Shown: one piece after another, positions 42,189-50,803 of the stretch | Numbering within the stretch: position 1 is the stretch's first letter | How the letters are laid out: each line of letters starts with the position of its first letter | Source: Clostridia bacterium | GTDB taxonomy: Bacteria > Bacillota > Clostridia > Christensenellales > CAG-314 | Assembly (NCBI GenBank): GCA_017409765.1 | Contig: JAFQSA010000043.1 | Span: forward strand, 1-54,916 | Reading direction: 5' to 3' | Length of the DNA stretch: 54,916 bases | Position numbers and translations under genes: made by a program | Notes under the pieces: model-generated | Seen by the model: only the letters and a program-made list of their open reading frames with translations | What the model was told of the DNA's origin: nothing | Databases searched by the model: none

Positions 42189-42207
42189 TTACCAATCGCG
42201 TTGGTAA
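42189..42207. promoter_or_regulatory. Inverted repeat TTACCAA-N5-TTGGTAA in a divergent promoter region
   Basis: TTACCAA (42189-42195) and TTGGTAA (42201-42207) are perfect inverted repeats with a TCGCG spacer, between the divergent genes starting at 42147 and 42266. Symmetry and position suit an operator for a dimeric repressor. Confidence 0.5.
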
Positions 42208-42265
42208 TTATTACATTATATGCGGAATATATTTTACAGTGACTACATTTTTTTAGGAGATGACT

Positions 42266-42661
42266 ATGGACGATCCACGCAATATTTTTGTAAGCCAACG
42301 GCAAGGATATCAGCAAGCAACTCAACAACCGCCCCAACCGACACAACCGCAACAAGGTGGTGGCGCACAGGGTAAGGGTGGTGCAACGGCAGGGGAGACC
42401 ACCGACAGCCAAAAGCCAATCAATACGCAAGCGCAGTACGAACAACGCGTTGCGGAAATGAAACGCCTTGCGGAAAAGTACCAACGCGAAGGGGAAGGGC
42501 AACTTGTCAAGGACATTTTGAATACCGTCATCGAGCAAAAGGCAAAGGGACAACTTACTAACGACCAACTTGTTGCATTTGCCAAGCGTGTTTCCCCAAT
42601 GCTAAATGCCGACCAACGAGAGCGACTAAATCAACTTGTGGAGCAACTCATCAAACTGTGA
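42266..42661 (+). CDS. Gln-rich small protein with helical C-terminus, unknown
   Basis: A 131-residue protein of unknown family. Residues 10-60 are Gln/Pro/Gly-rich and probably disordered; residues 60-131 are strongly helical and charged (YEQRVAEMKRLAEKYQREGE and LNADQRERLNQLVEQLIKL). There is no signal peptide. ATG 42266 has AGGAG 6 bp upstream; the ATG at 42260 is too close to it. It is divergent from another protein with similar composition, suggesting a functional pair. The 42662-43059 gap holds a CACGTATC motif and a terminator but no gene. Confidence 0.65.
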   Translation: MDDPRNIFVSQRQGYQQATQQPPQPTQPQQGGGAQGKGGATAGETTDSQKPINTQAQYEQRVAEMKRLAEKYQREGEGQLVKDILNTVIEQKAKGQLTNDQLVAFAKRVSPMLNADQRERLNQLVEQLIKL

Positions 42662-42758
42662 TGTGGTGTAGAAAAGCAGATTTTTTCGCACAACGACTGC
42701 CCTAGATTGCTAGTGAGCAAGATACATTTTGCTTACCGTCGCGCAAAGAAAAAACATC

Positions 42759-42790
42759 AAAAAAACAACCACGTATCGGCAAAAAATGCG
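42759..42790 (+). repeat. CACGTATC intergenic motif, copy 7
   Basis: AAAAAAACAACCACGTATCG then GCAAAAAATGCG, 98 bp after the Gln-rich gene and upstream of a terminator. It is one of the closest to consensus. Confidence 0.7.
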
Positions 42791-42951
42791 CAAAAATGCA
42801 GGATTTTCGATGGAAAAATCGTACAGTTTTTTGTAAAAACAAACAAATCTTTGTGCCAGATTGTGCAGGTTTGTTGGAATACCATCCCAGTTTTAGCAAA
42901 AAGCAACACGAGCATTTTGTAAAATTTGCAGATAAACAAACAACCAAGTAG

Positions 42952-42982
42952 CACTCCAAAGGTGATCTTTTGGAGTGTTTTT
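42952..42982 (+). terminator. Terminator about 290 bp after the Gln-rich gene
   Basis: CACTCCAAA (42952-42960) pairs with TTTGGAGTG (42969-42977), loop GGTGATCT, then TTTTT. Confidence 0.8.
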
Positions 42983-43059
42983 GCATGCAAAAGGTGTCAC
43001 AAACAGGTTGCAAGAGTGCGCATATCCGCAAAGTGCATACTTTTGCCGAAAAATGGGTA

Positions 43060-43088
43060 TTGACTTTGCCCCAACGGTATGCTACCAT
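43060..43088 (+). promoter_or_regulatory. Promoter of the esterase lipoprotein
   Basis: TTGACT (43060-43065), 17 bp, TACCAT (43083-43088), 32 bp before the ATG. Confidence 0.5.
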
Positions 43089-43120
43089 TTTCTTGTAAAT
43101 ATTTTATTAGAGGTACAATT

Positions 43121-45127
43121 ATGAACAAAAAATTGATTAGTATCATTTTGATGCTTGTCCTCGTTGTTTCTGTTTTGTCCGCGTGTGTTCAACCACACAG
43201 TTGTCAAAACGTATGTCCAACTTGCGGAATGTGCACAAATTTGGATTGCACCGAAAACGCATGCAAAGATAAGTGCAACGGACACGCTCCAGCCCACACT
43301 TGCCAAAGCGTTTGTTCAACCTGTGGAAAGTGCACAAACAAGTCTTGCACCGAGGCCGTTTGTGCAAACAAGTGTCCTGGTCACGCAAGCGTGCAACGCA
43401 CACCTGTGATATTCCTTGCTGGCGACTCCACCGTCAAAACCTACGAGCAAGGTCAATACATTGCTGGTTGGGGACAATTTTTGTCCTACTTCCTTGGTGA
43501 TGACGTAGTTGTTAAAAACGCAGCGCACGGCGGACGCAGTAGCCGTTCCTTCATCAACGAAGGTCGCTTGTTCGATATTCCAGGTTCATCATTCAGTTTC
43601 TCTCAAAACGGTGGCAACTCCATCGGTGACGAAATCCAAGCGGGCGACTACTTGTTTATTCAATTTGGTCACAACGATGACGACACCAAAAAGGCATCGT
43701 CCTACTCCACAATGTACGACAGAATGACTCCGCTTGGCACACCCGATGTAAACGGCATCTACCCAACAACTGCCGGTCAAAAGGTTGCAACAACCTATCT
43801 CCCAGAGGAGTACCTTGGCAAAGCAACGGAAAGTGAAAAGTCCAAAGCTTTGGAAACAATCGCTGAGTACGGTGCCGAATACTACGCTTACGGCAACGGC
43901 ACGTTCAAGTGGTACCTCAAGCAATACATCGACTTTGCACGTAGCAAGGGCGCTGTTCCCGTTTTGATAACACCAGTTGCACGCGTAAAGTTTAGCGGTG
44001 ACCAAATCATCGGTGGCGCAGGACTCCACGGCGAAAACTTTGCCTATGTCGAGGCCGTTAGACAACTTGCCCAAGAGGAAAACTGCTTGCTTATCGATTT
44101 GTTTGCCGATTCCAAACAAATGTTGGAAACAGCCACGTCCACCTATGCTAACTACTTGATGGCGCTAAAACCCAACGAACTTACAGGCAGTTGGCCCGCT
44201 GGCTACGACAAGGCCTACGGCAATGCTGAGGCAGGCTACACCGGTATCGAAGCAACCCACTACAACAAGTACGGCGCGTACCTCCAAGCGGCTGCCATTG
44301 CAGAGGCCATTTTGGAAAACTCCGCCGACTACACCTTTGCCGACAAAGTGCTAACAACCCCAACCACCTACGTTGATCCATCCAACCTTATCGGCAAAAA
44401 CACAGTAGCGCAATTGGAAGGTTTGTTCACAAAGGTTAGCGTTACCAATCCAAACAGAACCTACCCACTTGCAAGCGCTGTTGTGGAAAAGATTGATGCA
44501 CTTGTTGACGTTAGCCAAATCACAAACGACAACTACATCCAAGTAGGCGAGCAATGTGAGGCTATCCGCGAGGCGTACAACGGCCTTAACGTGGACGACC
44601 GCAGTGCCGTTACAAACATTGCCAAGTTGGAAAGCGCCGAGGCAAAAGTTGCCGAATTGGTAGTTGCAAACCGCCCAACTCCAACCAAAGTTGTTGTGTA
44701 CTCCATGGATGATTTGTTGCAATCAACCTACAACTCTACTGTTGTGGAAGGTGGCCTCACACTTGTTGCCACAGCAGACAAAGCAATGGACAAAAAGTCC
44801 AAAGCAACAACATTTACCTACAACGGTATCACCTACGAAAATGCCTACGGACTTAGCGTTGGTGGCTCTGCCAAGTTTGGTCAATACAGATACATTTCCT
44901 TCGATGTAGAAGGCGCTTGCTCCATCACAGTTGCTGTACAATCATCTGGTAGCGATGCACGTACGCTCAACTTGTTTGATGCATCTGGTAATATTGTTGG
45001 CACCTACGAGGCTGGCACGTCAGTTACAGTTTCCACAGTCGAAGTAGACAAAGCTGGCACTTTCTCCGTGGGTAGTGCAAACAAAGGTATGTACATCTTT
45101 ACAATCATCATCGAGTATTTTGACTAA
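43121..45127 (+). CDS. SGNH-type esterase lipoprotein with Cys-rich repeats
   Basis: A 668-residue surface lipoprotein. The lipobox LSAC puts the lipidated Cys at 22. Two 33-residue Cys repeats follow (26-55 and 59-88), each with C-x3-C-x2-C-x2-C-x4-C-x4-C-x3-C-x2-H. The catalytic domain (about 95-440) is of the rhamnogalacturonan acetylesterase type in the SGNH family: FLAGDSTVKTY (Ser103), AAHGGRSSRSF, QFGHNDD and a late ATHYNKYGA with the His. After it come a helical repeat (about 465-525, ending in an AEAKVAELV-like helix) and a C-terminal beta-sandwich. It probably deacetylates plant or host polysaccharides. It is monocistronic. Confidence 0.85.
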   Translation: MNKKLISIILMLVLVVSVLSACVQPHSCQNVCPTCGMCTNLDCTENACKDKCNGHAPAHTCQSVCSTCGKCTNKSCTEAVCANKCPGHASVQRTPVIFLAGDSTVKTYEQGQYIAGWGQFLSYFLGDDVVVKNAAHGGRSSRSFINEGRLFDIPGSSFSFSQNGGNSIGDEIQAGDYLFIQFGHNDDDTKKASSYSTMYDRMTPLGTPDVNGIYPTTAGQKVATTYLPEEYLGKATESEKSKALETIAEYGAEYYAYGNGTFKWYLKQYIDFARSKGAVPVLITPVARVKFSGDQIIGGAGLHGENFAYVEAVRQLAQEENCLLIDLFADSKQMLETATSTYANYLMALKPNELTGSWPAGYDKAYGNAEAGYTGIEATHYNKYGAYLQAAAIAEAILENSADYTFADKVLTTPTTYVDPSNLIGKNTVAQLEGLFTKVSVTNPNRTYPLASAVVEKIDALVDVSQITNDNYIQVGEQCEAIREAYNGLNVDDRSAVTNIAKLESAEAKVAELVVANRPTPTKVVVYSMDDLLQSTYNSTVVEGGLTLVATADKAMDKKSKATTFTYNGITYENAYGLSVGGSAKFGQYRYISFDVEGACSITVAVQSSGSDARTLNLFDASGNIVGTYEAGTSVTVSTVEVDKAGTFSVGSANKGMYIFTIIIEYFD

Positions 45128-45196
45128 GGTTTTTGTGGTTGTAATCTTGTAAAATTGCAACAAATTTAGCACCACAAAAAGGGCGCACAAAACAAG

Positions 45197-45227
45197 AAAA
45201 AACAACCACGTATCCGCAAAAAATACC
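45197..45227 (+). repeat. CACGTATC intergenic motif, copy 8
   Basis: AAAAAACAACCACGTATCCG followed by CAAAAAATACC, 70 bp after the lipoprotein stop and 14 bp before a terminator. Confidence 0.7.
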
Positions 45228-45240
45228 TAAAGGTAATCAA

Positions 45241-45277
45241 AAAAACACACCGAAGGCAAGTTATTCGGTGTGTTTTT
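45241..45277 (+). terminator. Terminator after the esterase lipoprotein
   Basis: AAAAACACACCGAA (45241-45254) and TTCGGTGTGTTTTT (45264-45277), a 14-bp perfect stem with a 9-nt loop. Confidence 0.9.
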
Positions 45278-45364
45278 CATTTGATGTGATGTTGTTGTTT
45301 GATAATCTTTTTGCACTGTGCTGTGCTCACACGAAAATAGCAGTGTCAACCCCAAAAAAAGACA

Positions 45365-45390
45365 AAGGCCAACGAGTTTTCGTCGGCCTT
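45365..45390 (-). terminator. Terminator of typA on the minus strand
   Basis: AAGGCC-A-ACGA, loop GTTT, TCGT-C-GGCCTT; the T run follows on the minus strand (AAAAAAAGAC on +). Confidence 0.75.
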
Positions 45391-45420
45391 ACTTTGTTGT
45401 ATTTATTGTTCAGTTTTGTC

Positions 45421-47244
45421 CTACGCCTTGCGGTTACGTGCCCAAATGCGCATACGCTCGGAGTGGTCGAGGATTTGTTTGCGAAGGCGGATGGATGTTG
45501 GTGTAACTTCCACGTATTCGTCATCTGCAATAAATTCCAAGCATTGTTCCAAACTAAGGATTGTTGGTGGAACAAGTTTAAGCGCTTCTTCGCTACCGCT
45601 TGCACGGTTGTTTGTTAGGTGCTTTGTTTTGCACACGTTAACGGAAATGTCGTCCTCGCGACTGTTTTCGCCAACAACCATACCTGCGTAAACTGGAACG
45701 CCCACGCCTACAAACAAACGGCATCTTTCTTGCGCGTTGAACAAGCCGTAAGCGGTGGTAACGCCATCTTCAAAGCAAACAAGGCTACCACGACTGCGCT
45801 CTTGGATATCGCCCTTGTACTCGTCGTAGCCGTCAAAAACGCTACTCATAACGCCAAAACCTTTGGTGTCGGTCAAAAGTTCTCCGCGGTAACCAATCAA
45901 GCAACGGGATGGAATACGGAACTCCAATCTTGTGGAGCCTTGGTCGTCCGGCATCATGTTGAGTAGTTCCGCCTTGCGTGAGCCAAGCTTGTTCATTACG
46001 CTACCAACGTACTCGGCAGGTACTTCCACAACTAGGTATTCCATTGGCTCGTGACGTACTCCGTCAATATCCTTGAAGATTACCTTTGGACGGGACACTT
46101 GGAATTCGTAGCCCTCACGACGCATGTTTTCAATCAAAATGGAAAGGTGCAGTTCGCCTCTGCCGTACACCTTGAAGCAATCTGGGCTGTCCGTTTCTTC
46201 CACGCGCATGGATACGTTTGTTTCCACCTCTTTGAATAGGCGCGCACGGATGTGACGGCTGGTAACGTATTTGCCTTCCTTGCCGGCAAATGGACTGTTG
46301 TTTACCATAAACAACATGGAGATTGTTGGTTCGTCGATGTTAACAAAGGGCAATGGTTCAACGCAATCGGGGGAGCAAATAGTTTCGCCAATGTTCATTT
46401 CCTCGATGCCGTTGATGGCAACAATGTCGCCCATAACGCCTTCGGTACATTCCACACGTCTAAGGCCTTCGTATTGGTAAAGTCGTGCAACCTTTGCTGT
46501 GGTAAAGCGGTTTTCCTTGTGGCAAACGATAACTTGTTGTCCGCTTGTAATCTTGCCACGGTTCACCTTGCCGATGCCGATGCGACCGATGTATTCGTCG
46601 TAGTCGATGTTGCAAACAAGCAGTTGCAAGCCGTTGTCAATTTCGCCACTTGGCGCGGGGATTTCCGCTACAATTGCATCCAAAAGTGGTGCCATGTTGT
46701 TGGAGGGCTTGTCCAAGCTGTCCGTTGCCCAACCTTGTTTTGCGCTTGCAAAGATGATTTTGAAATCAAATTGTTCGTCCGTTGCGCCCAACTCCATGAA
46801 CAGTTCCATGATTTGTTCGGTCAGTTCCACTTCGTCAAACTCGCCCTTGTCGATTTTGTTTACAACAACAAGTACCTTTTTGCCAAGACCAAGTGCCTTT
46901 TTCAAAACGTATCTTGTTTGTGGCATACAACCTTCGATGGCATCAACAAGCAACAGTACACCGTCCACCATGGACAAAATGCGCTCTACTTCGCCACCGA
47001 AATCGGCGTGGCCGGGGGTGTCGATGATGTTGATTTTCTTTCCGTTGTAGTGCACAGCGGTGTTTTTTGCAAGGATGGTGATTCCGCGTTCGCGTTCGAT
47101 ATCGTTGCTGTCCATAACGCGGTCGGCAACAACTTCGTTAGCGCGGAAAATTCCGTTTTGCTTCAACAATTGATCCACAAGCGTTGTTTTGCCGTGGTCA
47201 ACGTGGGCAATGATTGCAATGTTACGTATATCTTCTCTTACCAT
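45421..47244 (-). CDS. typA: Translational GTPase TypA/BipA
   Basis: A ribosome-associated GTPase of the elongation-factor family, needed for ribosome assembly and stress growth. The 607-residue protein has the G1 AHVDHGKTTL (from residue 13), the G2 ERERGITI, G3 DTPGHADFGGEVER and G4 NKID motifs, followed by EF-G-like domains and the TypA-specific C-terminus ending in RIWARNRKA. ATG 47244 has GGAGATACT just upstream; an upstream in-frame ATG at 47298 has no SD. Its TTGACG-17-TATAAT promoter shares a palindrome with the start of the galK regulatory region. Confidence 0.96.
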   Translation of the reverse strand: MVREDIRNIAIIAHVDHGKTTLVDQLLKQNGIFRANEVVADRVMDSNDIERERGITILAKNTAVHYNGKKINIIDTPGHADFGGEVERILSMVDGVLLLVDAIEGCMPQTRYVLKKALGLGKKVLVVVNKIDKGEFDEVELTEQIMELFMELGATDEQFDFKIIFASAKQGWATDSLDKPSNNMAPLLDAIVAEIPAPSGEIDNGLQLLVCNIDYDEYIGRIGIGKVNRGKITSGQQVIVCHKENRFTTAKVARLYQYEGLRRVECTEGVMGDIVAINGIEEMNIGETICSPDCVEPLPFVNIDEPTISMLFMVNNSPFAGKEGKYVTSRHIRARLFKEVETNVSMRVEETDSPDCFKVYGRGELHLSILIENMRREGYEFQVSRPKVIFKDIDGVRHEPMEYLVVEVPAEYVGSVMNKLGSRKAELLNMMPDDQGSTRLEFRIPSRCLIGYRGELLTDTKGFGVMSSVFDGYDEYKGDIQERSRGSLVCFEDGVTTAYGLFNAQERCRLFVGVGVPVYAGMVVGENSREDDISVNVCKTKHLTNNRASGSEEALKLVPPTILSLEQCLEFIADDEYVEVTPTSIRLRKQILDHSERMRIWARNRKA

Positions 47245-47380
47245 AGTATCTCCATTTGTTGGTAACGTTTTTGCTGAGATGTGCAACTTTGCACACAATT
47301 TACAAAATTTGTAGCCATTTTTATGGTGTTTTTAGCCACAAAATGAGCAAGTTAACTTTGTTAACTTTTTTAACGCAACA

Positions 47381-47409
47381 ATTATACTCCCATATTGAAA
47401 TGCCGTCAA
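47381..47409 (-). promoter_or_regulatory. Promoter of typA
   Basis: On the minus strand TTGACG (47409-47404), 17 bp, TATAAT (47386-47381). The leader contains GTTAACTTTGTTAAC (47351-47365), two GTTAAC palindromes. Confidence 0.7.
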
Positions 47410-47419
47410 ACATTTGACG
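47404..47419. promoter_or_regulatory. CGTCAAA-CA-TTTGACG palindrome over the typA -35
   Basis: A 16-bp inverted repeat whose left half is the typA -35 hexamer; it lies 34 bp upstream of the galK -35. A shorter relative CGTCATTTGACG is at 25964-25975, upstream of the CrtO-like gene. It could be an operator for typA, galK or both. Confidence 0.45.
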
Positions 47420-47452
47420 CGATATCGGCAAAAATATGTTACCAAAAGTGTG

Positions 47453-47481
47453 TTGTCAAAAGCAAAAAGATGTGGTATGAT
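47453..47481 (+). promoter_or_regulatory. Promoter of galK
   Basis: TTGTCA (47453-47458), 17 bp, TATGAT (47476-47481) with an extended TG. Confidence 0.65.
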
Positions 47482-47513
47482 ATAGCTAATCTATCCCAAA
47501 GGAGCAATGTTCT

Positions 47514-48737
47514 ATGCTCAAGTTTACCAACGGCACCCAAGTCAAACCCTATCTAAAAGATTTGTACGGCAAACCAATGTTTGACCAAATCACTCGCTAC
47601 GATGGCCTCATTTCCACATTCAAGCGCAAGTTTAAGCAAAAGTATTGCTTTGTGGCAACGTCCTCCGGCCGAATTGAAATTGTTGGCAACCACACCGACC
47701 ACAATGGTGGCAAGGTGCTTGGATGTGCCATCAGTTTTGATATTCTTGCGGGATTTTTGCCAAATGACAGTGGCAAAGTGCGCATCAAGAGTGAAGGTCA
47801 CGCGGACATCGCATTCGACTTGGAAAGCATCTACCAATTGGATGGCGGTAGCCTTGGTATGGTAAAGGGCGTTTTGGCCTATCTAAAGGACCACGGCTAC
47901 AATATTGGCGGTTTCGATGCCGTTTTGCAATCCACATTGCCAAGCGGTGTGGGAATTAGTTCAAGTGCAGCCTTCCAAAGTTTGATGGGCGCAATCCAAA
48001 GCCACCTCTATAACGATGGTGCAATTTCCGCCGAAACAATAGCACGTGCCGGCCAATTTGCCGAAAACAACTACTTCAAAAAGCCCTGCGGACTACTTGA
48101 CCAAGGTGTTATTGCCGTGGGTGGTGTGGTAACAATCGACTTCAAAACGGGCTTTGATGCAACCCACATTGACGAATTGCCCATTGGCCACGACTTTGTG
48201 CTTATCAACACAGGTGGCAACCACGCAACTTTGACGGCCCACTACAAGGCAATCACCGACGAAATGCGCCTTGTTGCCAACCACTTTGGTTGCGACAAAC
48301 TGATTGAGGTGGACGAGCAACAATTCTTCCAAAATTACGACCAAATTGTGGAAAAGTACGGTCTCCGCCCAGCACTCCGCGCAAAGCACTTCTTTGAGGA
48401 AAACCACGTGGTGGAAACTGCCATCCAAGCACTAAAAAACGGCGACATGTGTACGTTTATTGCCATGGTAAACAAGTCTGGCGATAGTAGTCTTACTCAA
48501 CTACAAAACTGCTCCACGGGCGATGGCGACACAGTAATCCCCGATGCAATTGCGCTTGCTCGCCAAATTTGCCCAAGCTGCGGATGTCGTGTCCACGGTG
48601 GCGGTTTTGCCGGAACAATTTTGGCAGTGGTGCCCACCCAAGAAACTGCAAACTTTGTGCAAAAGATGTCTGCTAAGTATGGCGAAAACTCCGTCTACGT
48701 ACTTAAAGCGCGCGCACTCGGCGCAACTGTGTTGTAA
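47514..48737 (+). CDS. galK: Galactokinase
   Basis: Phosphorylates galactose at C1, the first step of the Leloir pathway. The 407-residue GHMP kinase has the galactokinase signature GRIEIVGNHTDHNGG (residues 52-66), the ATP loop LPSGVGISSSAAFQ, and GGGFAGTILAVV near the C-terminus. The signature has an Ile after GR (GRIEIVG) where many enzymes have GRVNLIG. galT and galE are not in the window. ATG 47514 has AAAGGAG 9 bp upstream. It is monocistronic, with a terminator. Confidence 0.93.
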   Translation: MLKFTNGTQVKPYLKDLYGKPMFDQITRYDGLISTFKRKFKQKYCFVATSSGRIEIVGNHTDHNGGKVLGCAISFDILAGFLPNDSGKVRIKSEGHADIAFDLESIYQLDGGSLGMVKGVLAYLKDHGYNIGGFDAVLQSTLPSGVGISSSAAFQSLMGAIQSHLYNDGAISAETIARAGQFAENNYFKKPCGLLDQGVIAVGGVVTIDFKTGFDATHIDELPIGHDFVLINTGGNHATLTAHYKAITDEMRLVANHFGCDKLIEVDEQQFFQNYDQIVEKYGLRPALRAKHFFEENHVVETAIQALKNGDMCTFIAMVNKSGDSSLTQLQNCSTGDGDTVIPDAIALARQICPSCGCRVHGGGFAGTILAVVPTQETANFVQKMSAKYGENSVYVLKARALGATVL

Positions 48738-48807
48738 GCAGCGGAACTGCAATTTGACTTGCGAGAAACAAACAAGATTTACTTGTAAATTCAATTGTAT
48801 GCAAAAC

Positions 48808-48836
48808 AAAAGCACACCAGTTCGGTGTGCTTTTTT
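48808..48836 (+). terminator. Terminator after galK
   Basis: AAAAGCACACC (48808-48818), loop AGTTC, GGTGTGCTTTT (48824-48834) and more T. Confidence 0.88.
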
Positions 48837-48885
48837 GCTACTATACTGTTAACTTTTGTGTGTAAATATTTTTTTTGAACATCTC

Positions 48886-48917
48886 AAAAAACAACCACGT
48901 ATCGGCGAAAAATGCGG
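48886..48917 (+). repeat. CACGTATC intergenic motif, copy 9
   Basis: AAAAAACAACCACGTATCGG followed by CGAAAAATGCGG, between the galK terminator and the 3' end of rqcH. Here the motif is after, not before, the terminator. Confidence 0.7.
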
Positions 48918-48925
48918 ATATGTGG

Positions 48926-50632
48926 TTATTTTTTCAACAAATTGATGTGTCTGTCGGGGTCTACAAGCATTGTGTAGTAGGTGTTGTACACAACAAATCC
49001 AAGTGGCGCGTGTGATGGCTTTTTGATGTTGGCTTTCAAGGTGTAGTCCACGGCAATTTTACTTCCCTTTTGCGCTTGGGAGTAGTAGGCGCAAATTTCC
49101 GCTGACTTCACAAGCACGTTGTCGGGGATTTCCCCACCTTTGTCGTTTACAATCACCACGTGGGAGGAGTGTATCTTTTGGGTGTGTAGCCACATGTCCG
49201 TTGGTCTTGCAATTTTGAAGGTCACGTGGTTGTTTTGCATGTTGTTTTTGCCTACGTACACAAGGTAGCCGTCAATTTGGTAGCAAAGGGGCTTCATTGG
49301 CGCGTCCGCTTGCTTTTTGTTGGTGCGCTTTTCCTTGATTAGTCCCAACTCAACCAACTCTTGCCGTATTTGCGCAAGGTCGTCTTGGTCGGTGCAAAAG
49401 GCAAGGTTGTGCTTGATTGTGAGCAGGTACTCTAGCAGTTTTGTGTTTTCTTCCACAAGCAAGGTGTTGTGTTCATACGCCGACTTTAGTTTGCGATACT
49501 TTTTGTAGTAGGCATTGGCATTTTGTTGTGGACTAAGTTGCTCGTCAAGGGGAATTGTCACTTGCGCGTTGTCGTCAAAGTAGTTTTCGCAAACAAGTGT
49601 TTTTTGCTTTGGTTGTATGCGCCAAATGTTGGAAAGTATCAAGTCGCCATATTGACGGAAGACTTCGCGATTTTCCGCATCCAACACACTTTGGCGTTGT
49701 GCGGAAAGTTTCTTTTCCGTACGGGAAATGGCATTTTTAACTACCGTGGTAACGGATTTTGCCTTGTCGTTGAAACGTTGCGCTTGGTCGAGTAGGTAGT
49801 AGTAACTGTCGTGCGCCTCGTTCAAAGTGGTGTAAAACACGCGTTCGCCCTTTACCGATTGGTAGTCAAACGGGCAAACGTCAATAGGCGTGCCGTTGCG
49901 CAAAACTACGCAGGGCTTTTTGTTTGCAAGGTTTACCTTGTACTGTGCAATGCGGTCCACCACCTTCGCGTGGTTCAATATGGTGTGGTCATTTTCGTCA
50001 ATGCCAACAAGTATTTCGTTTACCGTTGCTTGGCTAACACCCAACAGTACCTCTGGCAAGGTTTTGCGCAGGGGCAGGTTACAATGGTCAAGATACTCGC
50101 GTATGCGAGGCAAATCGAATGGCTCAATTTTTTGTTGAGGCAAAAAGAAGTTGTACTTTGCGCCCGCCATAATGATGCGCTTTGCATCCAAATCTTGTGG
50201 CAGGTGTTTGATGGAATCAAGTATCACGTAGTTGCCGTCCGTCAAAACAATGTTGGACGTTTTGCCTGTCAACTCAAACACAAGGTGCATGTCCTTTTTG
50301 TAGCCAAGGTCGTCGCTGACAGTCAATGCAAAGTCCAACACGCGCTCAAAGGGCATTTGTGTAACACCTGTGATGGTGGCATTTGTGATGTGTTTGCGTA
50401 ACAGCATGCAAAAAGTTGGGGCAACCTTGGGGTTGTCCGTGGGCATACTTGTGATATGTACGCGATTTACGCCAGCATTTGCGGAAATAAGCAACTTGTA
50501 CGTTGTTTTGTTGAACACAAACAGCACAATTTCGTCGCGCTCCGGTTGGTAGATTTTTGTAATTTTTCCACCCACAAGCAACGCTTGAAACTCTTCCGCC
50601 AACACCGACAAACTCAATGCATCAAAAGCCAT
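48926..50632 (-). CDS. rqcH: RqcH (NFACT) ribosome-quality-control protein
   Basis: Binds obstructed 50S subunits and recruits tRNA-Ala to add C-terminal alanine tails to stalled chains. The 568-residue protein has the NFACT-N domain (residues 1-200, with FELTGKTSNIVLTD), long paired helices in the middle (about 270-430), and an NFACT-R domain at the C-terminus (HVTFKIARPTDMWLHTQKIH and KGGEIPDN). It was formerly annotated as fibronectin-binding protein. GAGGT precedes the ATG at 50632. It has its own promoter and is convergent with galK. Confidence 0.93.
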   Translation of the reverse strand: MAFDALSLSVLAEEFQALLVGGKITKIYQPERDEIVLFVFNKTTYKLLISANAGVNRVHITSMPTDNPKVAPTFCMLLRKHITNATITGVTQMPFERVLDFALTVSDDLGYKKDMHLVFELTGKTSNIVLTDGNYVILDSIKHLPQDLDAKRIIMAGAKYNFFLPQQKIEPFDLPRIREYLDHCNLPLRKTLPEVLLGVSQATVNEILVGIDENDHTILNHAKVVDRIAQYKVNLANKKPCVVLRNGTPIDVCPFDYQSVKGERVFYTTLNEAHDSYYYLLDQAQRFNDKAKSVTTVVKNAISRTEKKLSAQRQSVLDAENREVFRQYGDLILSNIWRIQPKQKTLVCENYFDDNAQVTIPLDEQLSPQQNANAYYKKYRKLKSAYEHNTLLVEENTKLLEYLLTIKHNLAFCTDQDDLAQIRQELVELGLIKEKRTNKKQADAPMKPLCYQIDGYLVYVGKNNMQNNHVTFKIARPTDMWLHTQKIHSSHVVIVNDKGGEIPDNVLVKSAEICAYYSQAQKGSKIAVDYTLKANIKKPSHAPLGFVVYNTYYTMLVDPDRHINLLKK

Positions 50633-50651
50633 AGTGTTGTACCTCGCACAT

Positions 50652-50680
50652 ATCTTACATCATTTTGCAACATTTTGCAA
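50652..50680 (-). promoter_or_regulatory. Promoter of rqcH
   Basis: On the minus strand TTGCAA (50680-50675), 17 bp, TAAGAT (50657-50652). Confidence 0.5.
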
Positions 50681-50752
50681 GTGGTGTGGCAAAGTAGATG
50701 TAATTTGTTGCTAATTTAGTCCATTTGTTCCAAAATTTCCACCATTGCCGTC

Positions 50753-50781
50753 TTGACTTTACCACCAACTTGCAGTATAAT
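50753..50781 (+). promoter_or_regulatory. Promoter of the ruvCAB-queA-tgt operon
   Basis: TTGACT (50753-50758), 17 bp, TATAAT (50776-50781), 22 bp before the ruvC ATG. Confidence 0.75.
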
Positions 50782-50803
50782 ATACAATTAGGTAGGTATG
50801 CAA

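Noticed and set aside
42702..43088. Minus strand frame of 128 codons
   Set aside because: It covers a repeat motif and a terminator; no SD and low-complexity composition.
46252..47265. Open frame of 337 codons opposite typA
   Set aside because: Same reason: typA motifs are complete and the opposite frame has no features.
49210..49245. CACGTGGTTG text in rqcH as a reverse copy of the intergenic motif
   Set aside because: It lies in coding sequence and matches only the short core; the flanking A/T tracts and ATC are absent.
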